From Candidatus Shapirobacteria bacterium (GTDB taxonomy: Bacteria; Patescibacteria; Microgenomatia; UBA12405), in assembly GCA_028710865.1 (NCBI GenBank), contig JAQTUF010000006.1:1-62325 (forward strand): a stretch of DNA of 62,325 bases, in the 5' to 3' direction. Shown here piece by piece: positions 42,760-50,303 of the stretch. Position numbers and translations under genes: made by a program. How positions within the stretch are numbered: the stretch's first letter is position 1; each line of letters starts with the position of its first letter. Below the pieces are notes generated by a model, which was not told the DNA's origin, ran no database searches, and saw only the letters and a list, made by a program, of their open reading frames with translations.

Positions 42760-43356
42760 TTATTTTAAAAATGTTTTAATTTCATCAACTCCTTTTTCTG
42801 CTTTGTTCATGTCAAATAAAATTGTTTTCCACCCTATTTCCTTTGGTTCTTTTAAATTTTCTTCTTTATCATCTATAAATAATATTTCTTCTGAATTTAC
42901 ACCAGACTTATTTTGGGCTATCTCGTAAATTTTTCGATCTGGTTTAGTTATACCTACATCTGAAGACAATAATATTTCATTATATTTAACTTTTGGTACC
43001 CAACCACTTTCAAATGCTGCCCACCAAACTTCGGCTGGTATGTTAGATATAATTCCAAAGTTTACTTTCCCCTCAAGAGAGGAAATAAAATTAAAAATAG
43101 GTTTAATAATTTTATAGTCTGATACCCACGATTTTGATAAATTATACTCACTAGCATTTTTCAAATTAAAGTTTTTAATACATTCCTTCCAAAAATCACC
43201 GACATTGTTTTTACCAATATCCATATCAAAAACAAAATTGTCATAAAATTCAAAAAAACTAGTTCTATTTAAATTAAAATCATTACAAACCTTTGTAAAA
43301 ACATCATCGTAATTAACTAATACGGCCCCAAAATCAAAGTAAATAAATTTAATCAT
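42760..43356 (-). CDS. HAD-superfamily hydrolase (subfamily IA-like)
   Basis: A 198-aa HAD hydrolase with nucleophile motif IYFDFGAVLVNYDD (second Asp replaced by Gly, as in many DFGGVL-type subfamily members), GIISNIP, LLSSDVGITKPDRKIYEIA (motif III Lys) and EEILFIDDKEENL (motif IV). Substrate not predictable. I use ATG 43356, because the longer frame to 43404 runs into tRNA-Ser(GCT). TAAAAT at 43367-43362 ends 5 nt before it. Confidence 0.85.
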   Translation of the reverse strand: MIKFIYFDFGAVLVNYDDVFTKVCNDFNLNRTSFFEFYDNFVFDMDIGKNNVGDFWKECIKNFNLKNASEYNLSKSWVSDYKIIKPIFNFISSLEGKVNFGIISNIPAEVWWAAFESGWVPKVKYNEILLSSDVGITKPDRKIYEIAQNKSGVNSEEILFIDDKEENLKEPKEIGWKTILFDMNKAEKGVDEIKTFLK

Positions 43357-43377
43357 AATCAATTTTATCTTACTGAG

Positions 43378-43460
43378 CGGAAGGGATGGGAGTCGAACCC
43401 ACATGCCATTTCTGACGCAGGTTTAGCAAACCTGTGGCTTACCATTCGCCGCACCCTTCC
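43378..43460 (-). tRNA. tRNA-Ser (GCT)
   Basis: Class II tRNA on the minus strand: acceptor GGAAGGG/CCCTTCC, anticodon arm CAGGT-TTGCTAA-ACCTG (GCT), long variable arm, T-arm TGGG-TTCGACT-CCCA and discriminator G73. CCA is not encoded. The HAD gene starts 21 nt downstream. Confidence 0.93.
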
Positions 43461-43512
43461 TGGGATGCGTTTTAGTATACCAAATTTTTTGGATTTGCCT
43501 TATTATATAAGT

Positions 43513-44067
43513 ATGACTATGGATAAAACTGAAGATATTAAAAATAAAATTCTAAATGATTGGAATGAAGAAAAGGTAAAAATTGAGTGGGAGGCGGCAG
43601 AAAGGGCTTTTCAGAAAAAAAATAAGGATTTTTGGATTACAGCTATTGCTATTTTAATATTAGTTTCAGTAATTTTGGTATTTGTTAAAGAATTTTTTCT
43701 AATAATTTCTCTAGTTTCGGTATTATTTTTATATTATGTATTATCAACAGTTTCTCCACGGCAAATTAAATATAAAATAACTAATAGGTCAATTTATTTT
43801 GGAGAATCAAATTATGAATGGGATTTATTAACTAGATTTTGGTTTAAAAAAAGTTTAAGCAGTGAAATGATTCATTTTGAGACTAAATTGCGATTTCCTA
43901 GACAAGTTTCTTTGGTAATAAATGAGGTGGATAAAGAAAAAATTAAAGAAATTGTGATAAAAAAAATACCGATGGTGGAAGAATCACCAAATTTTGTTGA
44001 TAAATTAACTAAGTGGTTTGGGGATAGATTACCATTAGAAAAGAAAGAAACAGAAAAAAAAGCTTGA
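43513..44067 (+). CDS. Uncharacterised two-TM membrane protein
   Basis: A 184-aa protein: charged helical N-terminus (~1-40), two adjacent membrane spans (~42-80), then a cytosolic beta-rich domain (ISPRQIKYKITNRSIYFGE-like to the end) resembling PH-like bacterial domains of the DUF5673 kind, without firm identity. Start at ATG 43513 (ATG 43519 also possible), because TATTAT at 43501-43506 acts as a probable -10 box; a further upstream ATG at 43465 would place the promoter inside the gene. Confidence 0.62.
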   Translation: MTMDKTEDIKNKILNDWNEEKVKIEWEAAERAFQKKNKDFWITAIAILILVSVILVFVKEFFLIISLVSVLFLYYVLSTVSPRQIKYKITNRSIYFGESNYEWDLLTRFWFKKSLSSEMIHFETKLRFPRQVSLVINEVDKEKIKEIVIKKIPMVEESPNFVDKLTKWFGDRLPLEKKETEKKA

Positions 44068-44074
44068 TTTTTGG

Positions 44075-44080
44075 TATAAT
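44075..44080 (+). promoter_or_regulatory. -10 box of the tRNA-Arg/tRNA-Ser/HNH unit
   Basis: GGTATAAT (TATAAT at 44075-44080) lies 15 nt before tRNA-Arg. No other promoter-like element is seen before tRNA-Ser(CGA) or the HNH gene, so the three are probably one transcript. Confidence 0.6.
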
Positions 44081-44094
44081 TCCAACGTTAGTGA

Positions 44095-44168
44095 GTACCC
44101 GTAGCTCAATTGGATAGAGCATTGGTTTGCGGAACCAAAGGTTGGAGGTTCGATCCCTCTCGGGTACA
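44095..44168 (+). tRNA. tRNA-Arg (GCG)
   Basis: Acceptor GTACCCG/CGGGTAC, D-stem GCTC/GAGC, anticodon arm TTGGT-TTGCGGA-ACCAA (anticodon GCG), T-arm GGAGG-TTCGATC-CCTCT, discriminator A, no encoded CCA. Most bacteria use ACG (inosine) for these codons, so a GCG anticodon is noteworthy. tRNA-Ser(CGA) begins 5 nt after it. Confidence 0.95.
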
Positions 44169-44172
44169 CATT

Positions 44173-44256
44173 GGAGGGTTGGCCGAGTGGTTTATGGCGC
44201 GCGCTTCGAAAGCGCGTGGGCGAAAGTCCGCAGGGGTTCAAATCCTCTACCCTCCG
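44173..44256 (+). tRNA. tRNA-Ser (CGA)
   Basis: Class II tRNA: acceptor GGAGGGT/ACCCTCC, anticodon arm CGCGC-TTCGAAA-GCGCG (CGA), long variable arm, T-loop TTCAAAT, discriminator G73; CCA not encoded (CAA follows). The start codon of an HNH nuclease gene lies 4 nt beyond G73. The 3' end TCCGCA is echoed by the four repeats downstream. Confidence 0.95.
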
Positions 44257-44260
44257 CAAA

Positions 44261-44944
44261 ATGTCAAGATATTATTCAAAAAAGTTAATAAACACTTTAT
44301 TAGATAGATGTAATGGTTATTGTGAGTGTTGTGGGGCAGACATAATATTAGACAAACACCATATTTTAGAATGGTCTAATAAAGGATCTACAACTTTGGA
44401 TAATTTAATATGCCTTTGTCCATCTTGTCATCGTCAAATTCCATTAATACTGAATAAATATCAGCAAAATTATTTACAAACTTGGCATAATAATAATATC
44501 CGAGCAAACAAATCTGCAATTTATAATATTTTAAAAAGTAATAATAAATTTATTATTGGATCAAATATTTATATCGACTGTAAAAATATACTTTTAATTA
44601 ATGGCCAAAATATAATTACTCCATTTCAAGAAAAAAATAGGTTTTATATAAATGTAATCATGTTGGAAAATTTTGAACCTAAAATATTGATATTAAATAA
44701 TAAATTAATTACTAATAATCCAAATTCTGAAATAATTAACAAAGATAACTACATTCTTCTGAAATCTGAAGGAAAAAAAATATTCGAATTAAGTAAAAGC
44801 AATAACAGCATTTATGTAAATATGCAATTTAAATATAAAGGAATTAATTTTGATTTTAATCAAGAAAGATCAATTTTCCCTGGGTTTAATGTATTACAAA
44901 ATTGCACTTTTCAAGGCGGGACGGCCATAAGTTATAATGATTGA
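44261..44944 (+). CDS. HNH endonuclease
   Basis: A 227-aa protein with an N-terminal HNH domain (residues ~15-60): zinc CxxC in CECCGAD, DKHHILEWSNKGS (catalytic His pair), TLDNLICLCPSCHRQ (Asn, second CxxC and His). The remaining ~165 residues are Asn/Ile-rich, predicted beta strands with no family recognised, perhaps DNA binding. The ATG is 4 nt after tRNA-Ser(CGA). Nuclease genes at tRNA 3' ends are common in integrative elements, and the first of four repeats begins 3 nt after its stop. Confidence 0.85.
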   Translation: MSRYYSKKLINTLLDRCNGYCECCGADIILDKHHILEWSNKGSTTLDNLICLCPSCHRQIPLILNKYQQNYLQTWHNNNIRANKSAIYNILKSNNKFIIGSNIYIDCKNILLINGQNIITPFQEKNRFYINVIMLENFEPKILILNNKLITNNPNSEIINKDNYILLKSEGKKIFELSKSNNSIYVNMQFKYKGINFDFNQERSIFPGFNVLQNCTFQGGTAISYND

Positions 44945-44946
44945 AA

Positions 44947-44970
44947 GTTTCCAAACCCACCTGCTCCGCA
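44947..44970 (+). repeat. tRNA-3'-end-like repeat, copy A
   Basis: Reads GTTTCCAAACC then CACCTGCTCCGCA, matching copies B-D in its last ~20 nt but diverged at the left. CTCCGCA is identical to the last seven nt region of tRNA-Ser(CGA). Followed by a TATAAT promoter for the next gene. Confidence 0.7.
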
Positions 44971-45006
44971 TCCTGTAATAATGACTATGTCGAAGTATAA
45001 TTAATC

Positions 45007-45804
45007 ATGAAGAAAATAATTCTTGCAACTAGAACTAAAGGTGGTGAAAAGGATTTTAAAGAGTGTGTAAAAAAGTTAGATATACGATTTGAAAGAGATA
45101 ATTTTATTAAAAATTATTACATAATTTCTGATTGGGAAACTAAAAAAAATTTTGAAGAAATAAAAGACTCAGTGTATAAGATTTATGACAAAAATCCTAT
45201 TAGGCCAACAGCTTTTAATGATGTTCTAAAACAATTGAATGAAAATAAAGATGAAAAAGGAGAATTTCATCTTCTAACCTACTCTAAGGAAGTTGATTTG
45301 CGGGAAGAAAATATAAAGAGAATGATTGAAGAGATTGAGAAAGAGGAAGATCGTTTGATAGTTGTTGGTTATCGTCTTAAAGATAATGTTTTAAACAATG
45401 AAGAACGGTTGTCGTATGAAGATACTATCGCCTATAAGGTTCCTTGGAACACCTGTGCTTTGTGGAATAAAAAGTTTGTTTATGGAGATAGGGTTAAAAA
45501 ATTAAGATTTGATGAAATTTGTGACAAAAATGATCTAGGGACTTTGGAAGTTACTGTTTATGATCATCAAATAACTACGAATTATGAGGGAATGGAAGAT
45601 GGATTAGTGATAGCTGAATTTATAACTAAAAATAAAAGATTAAGATATAAGCTCATTGGTGATGAACCTTTAGATTGGCAAATAGATGGTGAGAATAGAA
45701 GATTTAAACAGAAAGTTAAAATGGCGAGAAAAAGCATAGTACTAACCACTTTTATGAATATCAAAGGTTACTCAATAGATAAATTAATGAAGGCTGAGTT
45801 ATAA
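45007..45804 (+). CDS. Uncharacterised protein in the repeat array
   Basis: A 265-aa soluble protein. It starts with a strand-forming ILATRTKGGEKDF. The middle (AFNDVLKQLNENKDEKGE followed by FHLLTYSKEVDLREENIKRM and IVVGYRLKDN) has the feel of a GT-A-type nucleotide-sugar fold, with YKVPWNTCALWNKKFVYG later, but no DxD motif is certain. I do not assign a function. TATAAT at 44996-45001 ends 5 nt before the start, so the message is leaderless. It is the single gene between repeats A and B. Confidence 0.6.
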   Translation: MKKIILATRTKGGEKDFKECVKKLDIRFERDNFIKNYYIISDWETKKNFEEIKDSVYKIYDKNPIRPTAFNDVLKQLNENKDEKGEFHLLTYSKEVDLREENIKRMIEEIEKEEDRLIVVGYRLKDNVLNNEERLSYEDTIAYKVPWNTCALWNKKFVYGDRVKKLRFDEICDKNDLGTLEVTVYDHQITTNYEGMEDGLVIAEFITKNKRLRYKLIGDEPLDWQIDGENRRFKQKVKMARKSIVLTTFMNIKGYSIDKLMKAEL

Positions 45805-45808
45805 GGAC

Positions 45809-45837
45809 AGAAGGGTGCCAGACCTCACTGCTCCGCA
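45809..45837 (+). repeat. tRNA-3'-end-like repeat, copy B
   Basis: Reads AGAAGGGTGCCAGACC followed by TCACTGCTCCGCA. It aligns without gaps to copy D (26 of 28 positions) and copy C (23 of 29), and to the tRNA-Ser(CGA) 3' end at 18 of 26 positions by hand count. Begins 5 nt after the stop of the preceding gene. Confidence 0.8.
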
Positions 45838-45858
45838 CTTCGTGTATTGTTCGAGTAA

Positions 45859-46851
45859 TTATTTTGAAGAATAATTTTTCAAAATCTGATAATAGATATC
45901 AACTGCTTTTGATAATTCTGATTTAAGGATTCTTTCATCCAAACCGTGAGCAAATTTAATATCCCCTGGCCCTAAAACAACACCATTTGGACAAAAAGAT
46001 AATTCAGTAAAGTATTTGACGGTTTGTCCTTCACCTATAAAAGAAAGTTCTTTAGGTACAGTAAAATGTACCGGCGAAACATCTATTAGCACCTCAATTT
46101 TAGTATCATTTTCTTGATTTAATTTTGATTTAAAAAGATCGTAATAATTGTTTGAATCGTTCGGAGAAGGTCGTAGCCCAAAAATAGCAGTGGCATTTTG
46201 AGGAACTATATTATCAGCAGTGCCTCCTTCTATTTTAACTAAACTTATAGGGGTTTCTGGGTGAATTGAAACTGATTTAATTTTTCTAATGGCATCAATC
46301 AACAAATCAATAGCATTGATTCCTTTTTGAGGTTGGCTAGTGTGGGCTGATTTACCTTGAGAGGTTAATTTAATATTTAAAATTCCATAGTGTCCATTGA
46401 CCAAATTACACGAAGTTGGTTCTCCTACAATAACAAAAGGAATGTTTATGTCGGATTTAATTAAAGATTTAATACCATCAAAATTAGTTTCTTCTCCAAC
46501 AGTGAAAATTAAACCGAAATCATTAAAACCACTATCTTTGGCTTTGATAATAGCAATAATCATTGAAGCGATAGATGATTTAGTATCACAAGATCCACGA
46601 CCGTAAATATAGTCAGTATCTTCATTAAAACCAAAAAATGGTGCCACTGTATCCATGTGGGCTGAAAAATAAATTTTGGGGTTGCCAAAATTAGCAACTA
46701 AATTAAAGCGATTTTGATCAACAAATTGTTTTTTGACTTGAAAATTTTGTTCTTTAAGTAAATTAAAAAGATAATCACCCACTTTAATCTCACCTCCACT
46801 TACGGAAGGAATTGTTATTAAATTTTTTAATAATTCTTCAACTGAAATCAT
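45859..46851 (-). CDS. M20-family metallopeptidase (ArgE/DapE-like)
   Basis: A 330-aa dinuclear zinc amidohydrolase. It has SAHMDTVAP (metal His, catalytic Asp), GRGSCDTKSSIASM (bridging Asp), FTVGEETNFDG (catalytic Glu and metal Glu), GEPTS, the dimerisation-domain SQGKSAHTSQPQKGINAI and a C-terminal KFAHGLDE metal His. Substrate could be an N-acyl amino acid such as acetylornithine or succinyl-DAP; not resolved. It is the only gene of the array on the minus strand. TATAAT at 46866-46861 precedes the start by 9 nt. Confidence 0.88.
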   Translation of the reverse strand: MISVEELLKNLITIPSVSGGEIKVGDYLFNLLKEQNFQVKKQFVDQNRFNLVANFGNPKIYFSAHMDTVAPFFGFNEDTDYIYGRGSCDTKSSIASMIIAIIKAKDSGFNDFGLIFTVGEETNFDGIKSLIKSDINIPFVIVGEPTSCNLVNGHYGILNIKLTSQGKSAHTSQPQKGINAIDLLIDAIRKIKSVSIHPETPISLVKIEGGTADNIVPQNATAIFGLRPSPNDSNNYYDLFKSKLNQENDTKIEVLIDVSPVHFTVPKELSFIGEGQTVKYFTELSFCPNGVVLGPGDIKFAHGLDERILKSELSKAVDIYYQILKNYSSK

Positions 46852-46888
46852 ATTTAATGAATTATACTAGAGTATAAGTTATAGAGAT

Positions 46889-46917
46889 AGAACGGTTCCA
46901 GACCCACATGCTCCGCA
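46889..46917 (+). repeat. tRNA-3'-end-like repeat, copy C
   Basis: Reads AGAACGGTTCCAGACC followed by CACATGCTCCGCA. The GGTTCCAGACC part is close to a T-arm (GGTTCGAxxCC), and TGCTCCG-CA resembles a Ser acceptor end with G73. Same strand as A, B and D although the gene before it is reversed. Followed by TATAAT at 46934-46939. Confidence 0.8.
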
Positions 46918-46944
46918 ACGACTTTTGATAAAGTATAATTATTT

Positions 46945-47526
46945 ATGAATATTTGTATATTTGGTGACAGTATTACTTATGGAGCTTATGATCCAATTAA
47001 TGGCGGATGGGTTGGTTTACTCCGTAATTATTTGGAAGGAAAAGACGATGATATCACAACATATAATTTAGGCATTTGTGCTGATGATTCGTATGGATTG
47101 TTAAAGAGATTTAAGGGTGAAGCAGAACCAAGAAAACCAGATTTAATTATTTTTGCTATTGGCGTAAATGATATAAAACATCAAAAAGAAAACCCTGTAC
47201 AATTCAATGAATTTGAAAATAATATTAATGAATTAGTAAAACAAGCTAACCAATTTACAAAAAAAATAGTTATTTTAGGTATAACTTCTGTTGATGAGAA
47301 ACTAACCACTCCACGTAATAGACCTCCTTATAATTTTAGAGAAAACAAAGATATTTTTAGGTGTAATGAAATTTTAGAGAAGATTTGTGAAAAAGAAAAA
47401 ACAATGTTTGTACCAATTCCAATAGATTTTTCTGAAAAAGATTTATGTGATGGTCTACACCCTAACACTACTGGTCATTTAAAAATTTTTAAAACAATCA
47501 AATCAATAATTAATAATCTAACTTAA
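46945..47526 (+). CDS. SGNH/GDSL hydrolase
   Basis: A 193-aa SGNH esterase. Block I FGDSITYGAY (nucleophile Ser), block II NLGICADDSYG (Gly), block III FAIGVNDIKH (Asn) and block V DGLHPNTTGH (Asp/His). No signal peptide is visible, so it acts in the cytosol or is exported otherwise. Such enzymes deacylate lipids or sugars. Start 5 nt after TATAAT (46934-46939). Single gene between repeats C and D. Confidence 0.92.
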   Translation: MNICIFGDSITYGAYDPINGGWVGLLRNYLEGKDDDITTYNLGICADDSYGLLKRFKGEAEPRKPDLIIFAIGVNDIKHQKENPVQFNEFENNINELVKQANQFTKKIVILGITSVDEKLTTPRNRPPYNFRENKDIFRCNEILEKICEKEKTMFVPIPIDFSEKDLCDGLHPNTTGHLKIFKTIKSIINNLT

Positions 47527-47538
47527 TATTATAAGAAT

Positions 47539-47566
47539 AGAAGGGTGTCAGACCTCACTACTCCGC
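47539..47566 (+). repeat. tRNA-3'-end-like repeat, copy D
   Basis: Reads AGAAGGGTGTCAGACC followed by TCACTACTCCGC, nearly identical to copy B. It begins 12 nt after the SGNH stop and is followed by TATAAT at 47577-47582 for the acyltransferase gene. Last copy found; none is seen after 48460. Confidence 0.8.
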
Positions 47567-47590
47567 TAGCCTGAGTTATAATACAAACAT

Positions 47591-48460
47591 ATGGGTAAAG
47601 AAGAGTTATCTCCAAGACAAGAACGTAATAGAAAATTTATAGCCGAAACTATGGCAGAAAAATTTTATTCCGTACTGATGTCGGAAGAAACAAAAAGAAA
47701 AATCTCGGAAATAAAAAATCTTTTAGATGGAGATCCTAATTTGAACTACATAATTTTGTTTAATCACACTTATTCTGGAGATCCTTTATTTGCTGGAAAT
47801 ACGGCTATAAAAATAGATCCAGAAAATACTAGACAAGTTGTCGCTCCAGTATCAGCATCTCATACAGTTGCCAAAAAACAACATTTAAAATTTAGTGAGA
47901 GAAAAGAAAATTGGTTTTTGAGTATCTTAAATAAGATTGCAAAAAGTACAGGTGTAAAAACTTTCCCTATAGTACAAACAATTGATGAAAATAGTTCTAA
48001 AGAGGAAGCACAAAAAGGTTATCGTTTATTTTTTAAGGAATTAAAAAAACTCTCTGAAAGAGGAGGAGTGGGATGTATAGTTTCTCCTGAAGGACATAGA
48101 AGCGAAGACGGAAAATTACATAAAGGAGAAGAAGGGATTCGGTTGATGGCTAAAACATTACAACCAACAATAATTATTCCTGTAGGAATATATTTTGAAG
48201 CTGAAGAAAAAGAAGGAATTTTAATTAGAAAATATAAAAGAAGTGGTTTAAATTTTGGTAAAAAGATAAATATAAATATAGGTGAATATAGAATATTGGA
48301 AGAAGGTCAAAAAATGACATCTGAAGAGATGATGGGTTTGCTAGCAGATACATTACCATTAGATTTGCGGAGTGAAGAATATTTAAATGATGAACAAAAA
48401 AAAGAATTAGCTAAAATGCCAGAGGTACGAACTATAGTAAAAAGTAAAAGGAATAAATAA
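47591..48460 (+). CDS. PlsC-like (LPLAT) acyltransferase
   Basis: A 289-aa protein with lysophospholipid-acyltransferase motifs: FNHTYSGDP (HX4D catalytic motif), CIVSPEGHRSEDGKLHKGEEG (PEGxR-like substrate motif) and TIIIPVGIYF. No membrane span is obvious. It likely acylates a lysolipid or another glycerol phosphate derivative. It starts 8 nt after TATAAT (47577-47582) and follows repeat D, so it may be the last module of the array or the first gene outside it. Confidence 0.8.
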   Translation: MGKEELSPRQERNRKFIAETMAEKFYSVLMSEETKRKISEIKNLLDGDPNLNYIILFNHTYSGDPLFAGNTAIKIDPENTRQVVAPVSASHTVAKKQHLKFSERKENWFLSILNKIAKSTGVKTFPIVQTIDENSSKEEAQKGYRLFFKELKKLSERGGVGCIVSPEGHRSEDGKLHKGEEGIRLMAKTLQPTIIIPVGIYFEAEEKEGILIRKYKRSGLNFGKKININIGEYRILEEGQKMTSEEMMGLLADTLPLDLRSEEYLNDEQKKELAKMPEVRTIVKSKRNK

Positions 48461-48535
48461 AGCTTAATTAAATTAACTTTTTATATTGTATATAGGTGAT
48501 TTGAATGATACTATGGGATTAAGAAGGTATTTAAA

Positions 48536-48823
48536 ATGCATAAAGTAGAAATAATTGAACTTGGAAAAACTTTTGAAGATGCTAAAAAGGCATATGATGA
48601 TAGATATAAAAAAATAGTAAATAGTTTTTCGTGGTGGGGAGAAGATGATTATTTTATGGGAAAAGAATGTGATGCTCTGCGTTGTAAAGTATTACCTGTG
48701 ATAATTAAAAGAGCAGAAACATTGGAACAATGTGAAATGGTTTTACGGGAAACTAATGATAGAACAAATGAACTTCGTAAAAGTGTTGAGGAAAAAATGG
48801 AATTGTTACAAATAGGGGTTTAA
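48536..48823 (+). CDS. Small uncharacterised helical protein
   Basis: A 95-aa soluble protein with a Trp pair (SFSWWGEDDYFMGKECDALR) in a mostly helical, charged sequence. No family recognised. AAGAAGG at 48521-48527 is a plausible ribosome-binding site, unusual in this region. The upstream 75 nt hold no other feature I can support. Confidence 0.55.
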   Translation: MHKVEIIELGKTFEDAKKAYDDRYKKIVNSFSWWGEDDYFMGKECDALRCKVLPVIIKRAETLEQCEMVLRETNDRTNELRKSVEEKMELLQIGV

Positions 48824-48932
48824 TTTTGATTGAATTGTAATAATAGTTAATAAAATTAATATCGTTAGTTTGGTATTAAAAAAATGTGATATATTAGGTT
48901 GCCCCCAAAATATTAATTAAAGTAATATTTTT

Positions 48933-50303
48933 ATGGAAAAAATTAGGGAAAATTCTTATGCTTATTGTGGTGGCCAATATGGAGATGAAGGTAAAGGGAA
49001 AGAAGTTGACCAAAAAGTAACCGAAAAATGTTTAGCTGGAAAAAAAGTAATTGTTTATCGAGATAATGGTGGAGCAAATGCCGGTCATACTGTGGAATTA
49101 GAAAATGGAGATAGGTTGGTAATGCATTTATTACCTTCTGGAGTATTAAATGAAGAAGCAACTGTAGTTTTGGGTAAAGAAATGGTGATACACCCTAGTG
49201 ATTTGATTCATGAAATAGATAATATAAGAGAAGGTAATCATAGTAAATTGGCTAAAATAATGGTTGATGAAATGGCAATTTTATCGTTGGACACACATAG
49301 AGCTTTTGAAGATATCCAGAAAAAAAGAACTGGTGGTGGAAATGGATCTACTGGTCGAGGAATAGGACCAACTTATGCTGATGTTGTTTACCGTCATCCA
49401 TTAAGAATGAGAGATTTAATTAATTTTGATGAGGCAAAACTGAGAAATCATTATCAATATTACAAAGATACGATTAGAGGTTTAGTTAATACAGAATTAG
49501 AAAATATTGAGGTAGTTTATGGAAGAAATGAAAAAAGAGAAGTTGGTAATGAAGATTCTTTTATAGAACAACTTAAAAAAGAATCGGCTATGTTGAAACC
49601 TTTTGTTTCTGATGTTTATGATTTTATAAAAGAATCTTGGAATGATGAAAGTAAGGTATTTATTTTTGAAAAAGCTCAATCTATTGGATTAGATTCAAGA
49701 TGGGGTGTTTACCCTGATGTAACAGCTTCCAATACCTGTTTTGATGGAATATATTCTTCAACTTATGGAATTGTTAATCCAAATGAAATAAAAGTAAGAT
49801 CAGCAGTAGTTAAGGCGACATATATGAGTAGTGTGGGAAGTCGAAAACTACCAACAGTAATGGAAAAATATTTAGCTGAAAAAATTAGAGTAGATGCTTA
49901 TGAATTTGGTTCAACTACTGGCAGACCTAGAGATATAGCTTATATAGATATGCCAACAATGAGATTTTTTGCCAATGTAGGAAATATAAATGATTTGACA
50001 GTTACCCATATGGATATTGTCTACCCTGAAACTCCAATAAAAGTTTGTAATGAATACTATATTGGAAATAAAGTAGTAGATTATCGACCAGAACAAGAAT
50101 TTTTATTAAAAGTAAAACCTCATTATATTGAATTACCTACTTGGGATAAAGAAGCTATAAGAAGAGCCACAATTTATAGTGAAATACCCCAAACAGCAAA
50201 AGAATATATTCAATATATGGAAGATGAATTGAAGGCACGGGTATCAACAATAACCACTGGACCAAAAAGAGATCAAACTATAGAAGTACCAAAAGTGGTT
50301 TAG
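48933..50303 (+). CDS. purA: Adenylosuccinate synthetase-family protein, divergent
   Basis: A 456-aa protein of the PurA family (GTP-dependent condensation of IMP and aspartate). The P-loop is CGGQYGDEGKGKEVD with the catalytic Asp retained; GGANAGHTVE supplies the catalytic His. GSTGRGIGPTYAD, FEKAQSIGLDSRWGVYP (family FEGAQGxxLDxxxGTYP) and SSVGSRKLPT replace canonical motifs, and the IMP-loop GRPRR-C-G-W is GRPRDIAYID. Preceded by TATATT at 48890-48895 and a ~30-nt leader. Because several substrate motifs differ, a related substrate is possible. Confidence 0.85.
   Translation: MEKIRENSYAYCGGQYGDEGKGKEVDQKVTEKCLAGKKVIVYRDNGGANAGHTVELENGDRLVMHLLPSGVLNEEATVVLGKEMVIHPSDLIHEIDNIREGNHSKLAKIMVDEMAILSLDTHRAFEDIQKKRTGGGNGSTGRGIGPTYADVVYRHPLRMRDLINFDEAKLRNHYQYYKDTIRGLVNTELENIEVVYGRNEKREVGNEDSFIEQLKKESAMLKPFVSDVYDFIKESWNDESKVFIFEKAQSIGLDSRWGVYPDVTASNTCFDGIYSSTYGIVNPNEIKVRSAVVKATYMSSVGSRKLPTVMEKYLAEKIRVDAYEFGSTTGRPRDIAYIDMPTMRFFANVGNINDLTVTHMDIVYPETPIKVCNEYYIGNKVVDYRPEQEFLLKVKPHYIELPTWDKEAIRRATIYSEIPQTAKEYIQYMEDELKARVSTITTGPKRDQTIEVPKVV

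Noticed and set aside
43378..43460. Derivation of the repeats from antisense tRNA-Ser(GCT), because copy C shares CCCACATGC with it
   Set aside because: Only this short block matches, the rest of the alignment needs gaps, and copies B and D do not share it; the sense tRNA 3'-end comparison aligns without gaps.
44171..44260. Extension of the HNH frame through tRNA-Ser
   Set aside because: The frame is open only because the tRNA happens to lack stops; the HNH protein starts naturally at the ATG just after the tRNA.
44947..47566. The four intergenic repeats as a CRISPR array
   Set aside because: Spacing is 650-1100 nt with whole genes between copies, the repeats are imperfect, and no cas genes are present.
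44947..47566. The four intergenic repeats as integron attC sites
   Set aside because: They lack the paired inverted core sites (RYYYAAC/GTTRRRY) and the long palindrome of attC; no integron integrase is seen.
48933..50303. Phage-type PurZ (2-aminoadenine pathway) enzyme
   Set aside because: The catalytic Asp in GDEGKGK is retained, whereas PurZ proteins lack it, and no other Z-genome gene is nearby.
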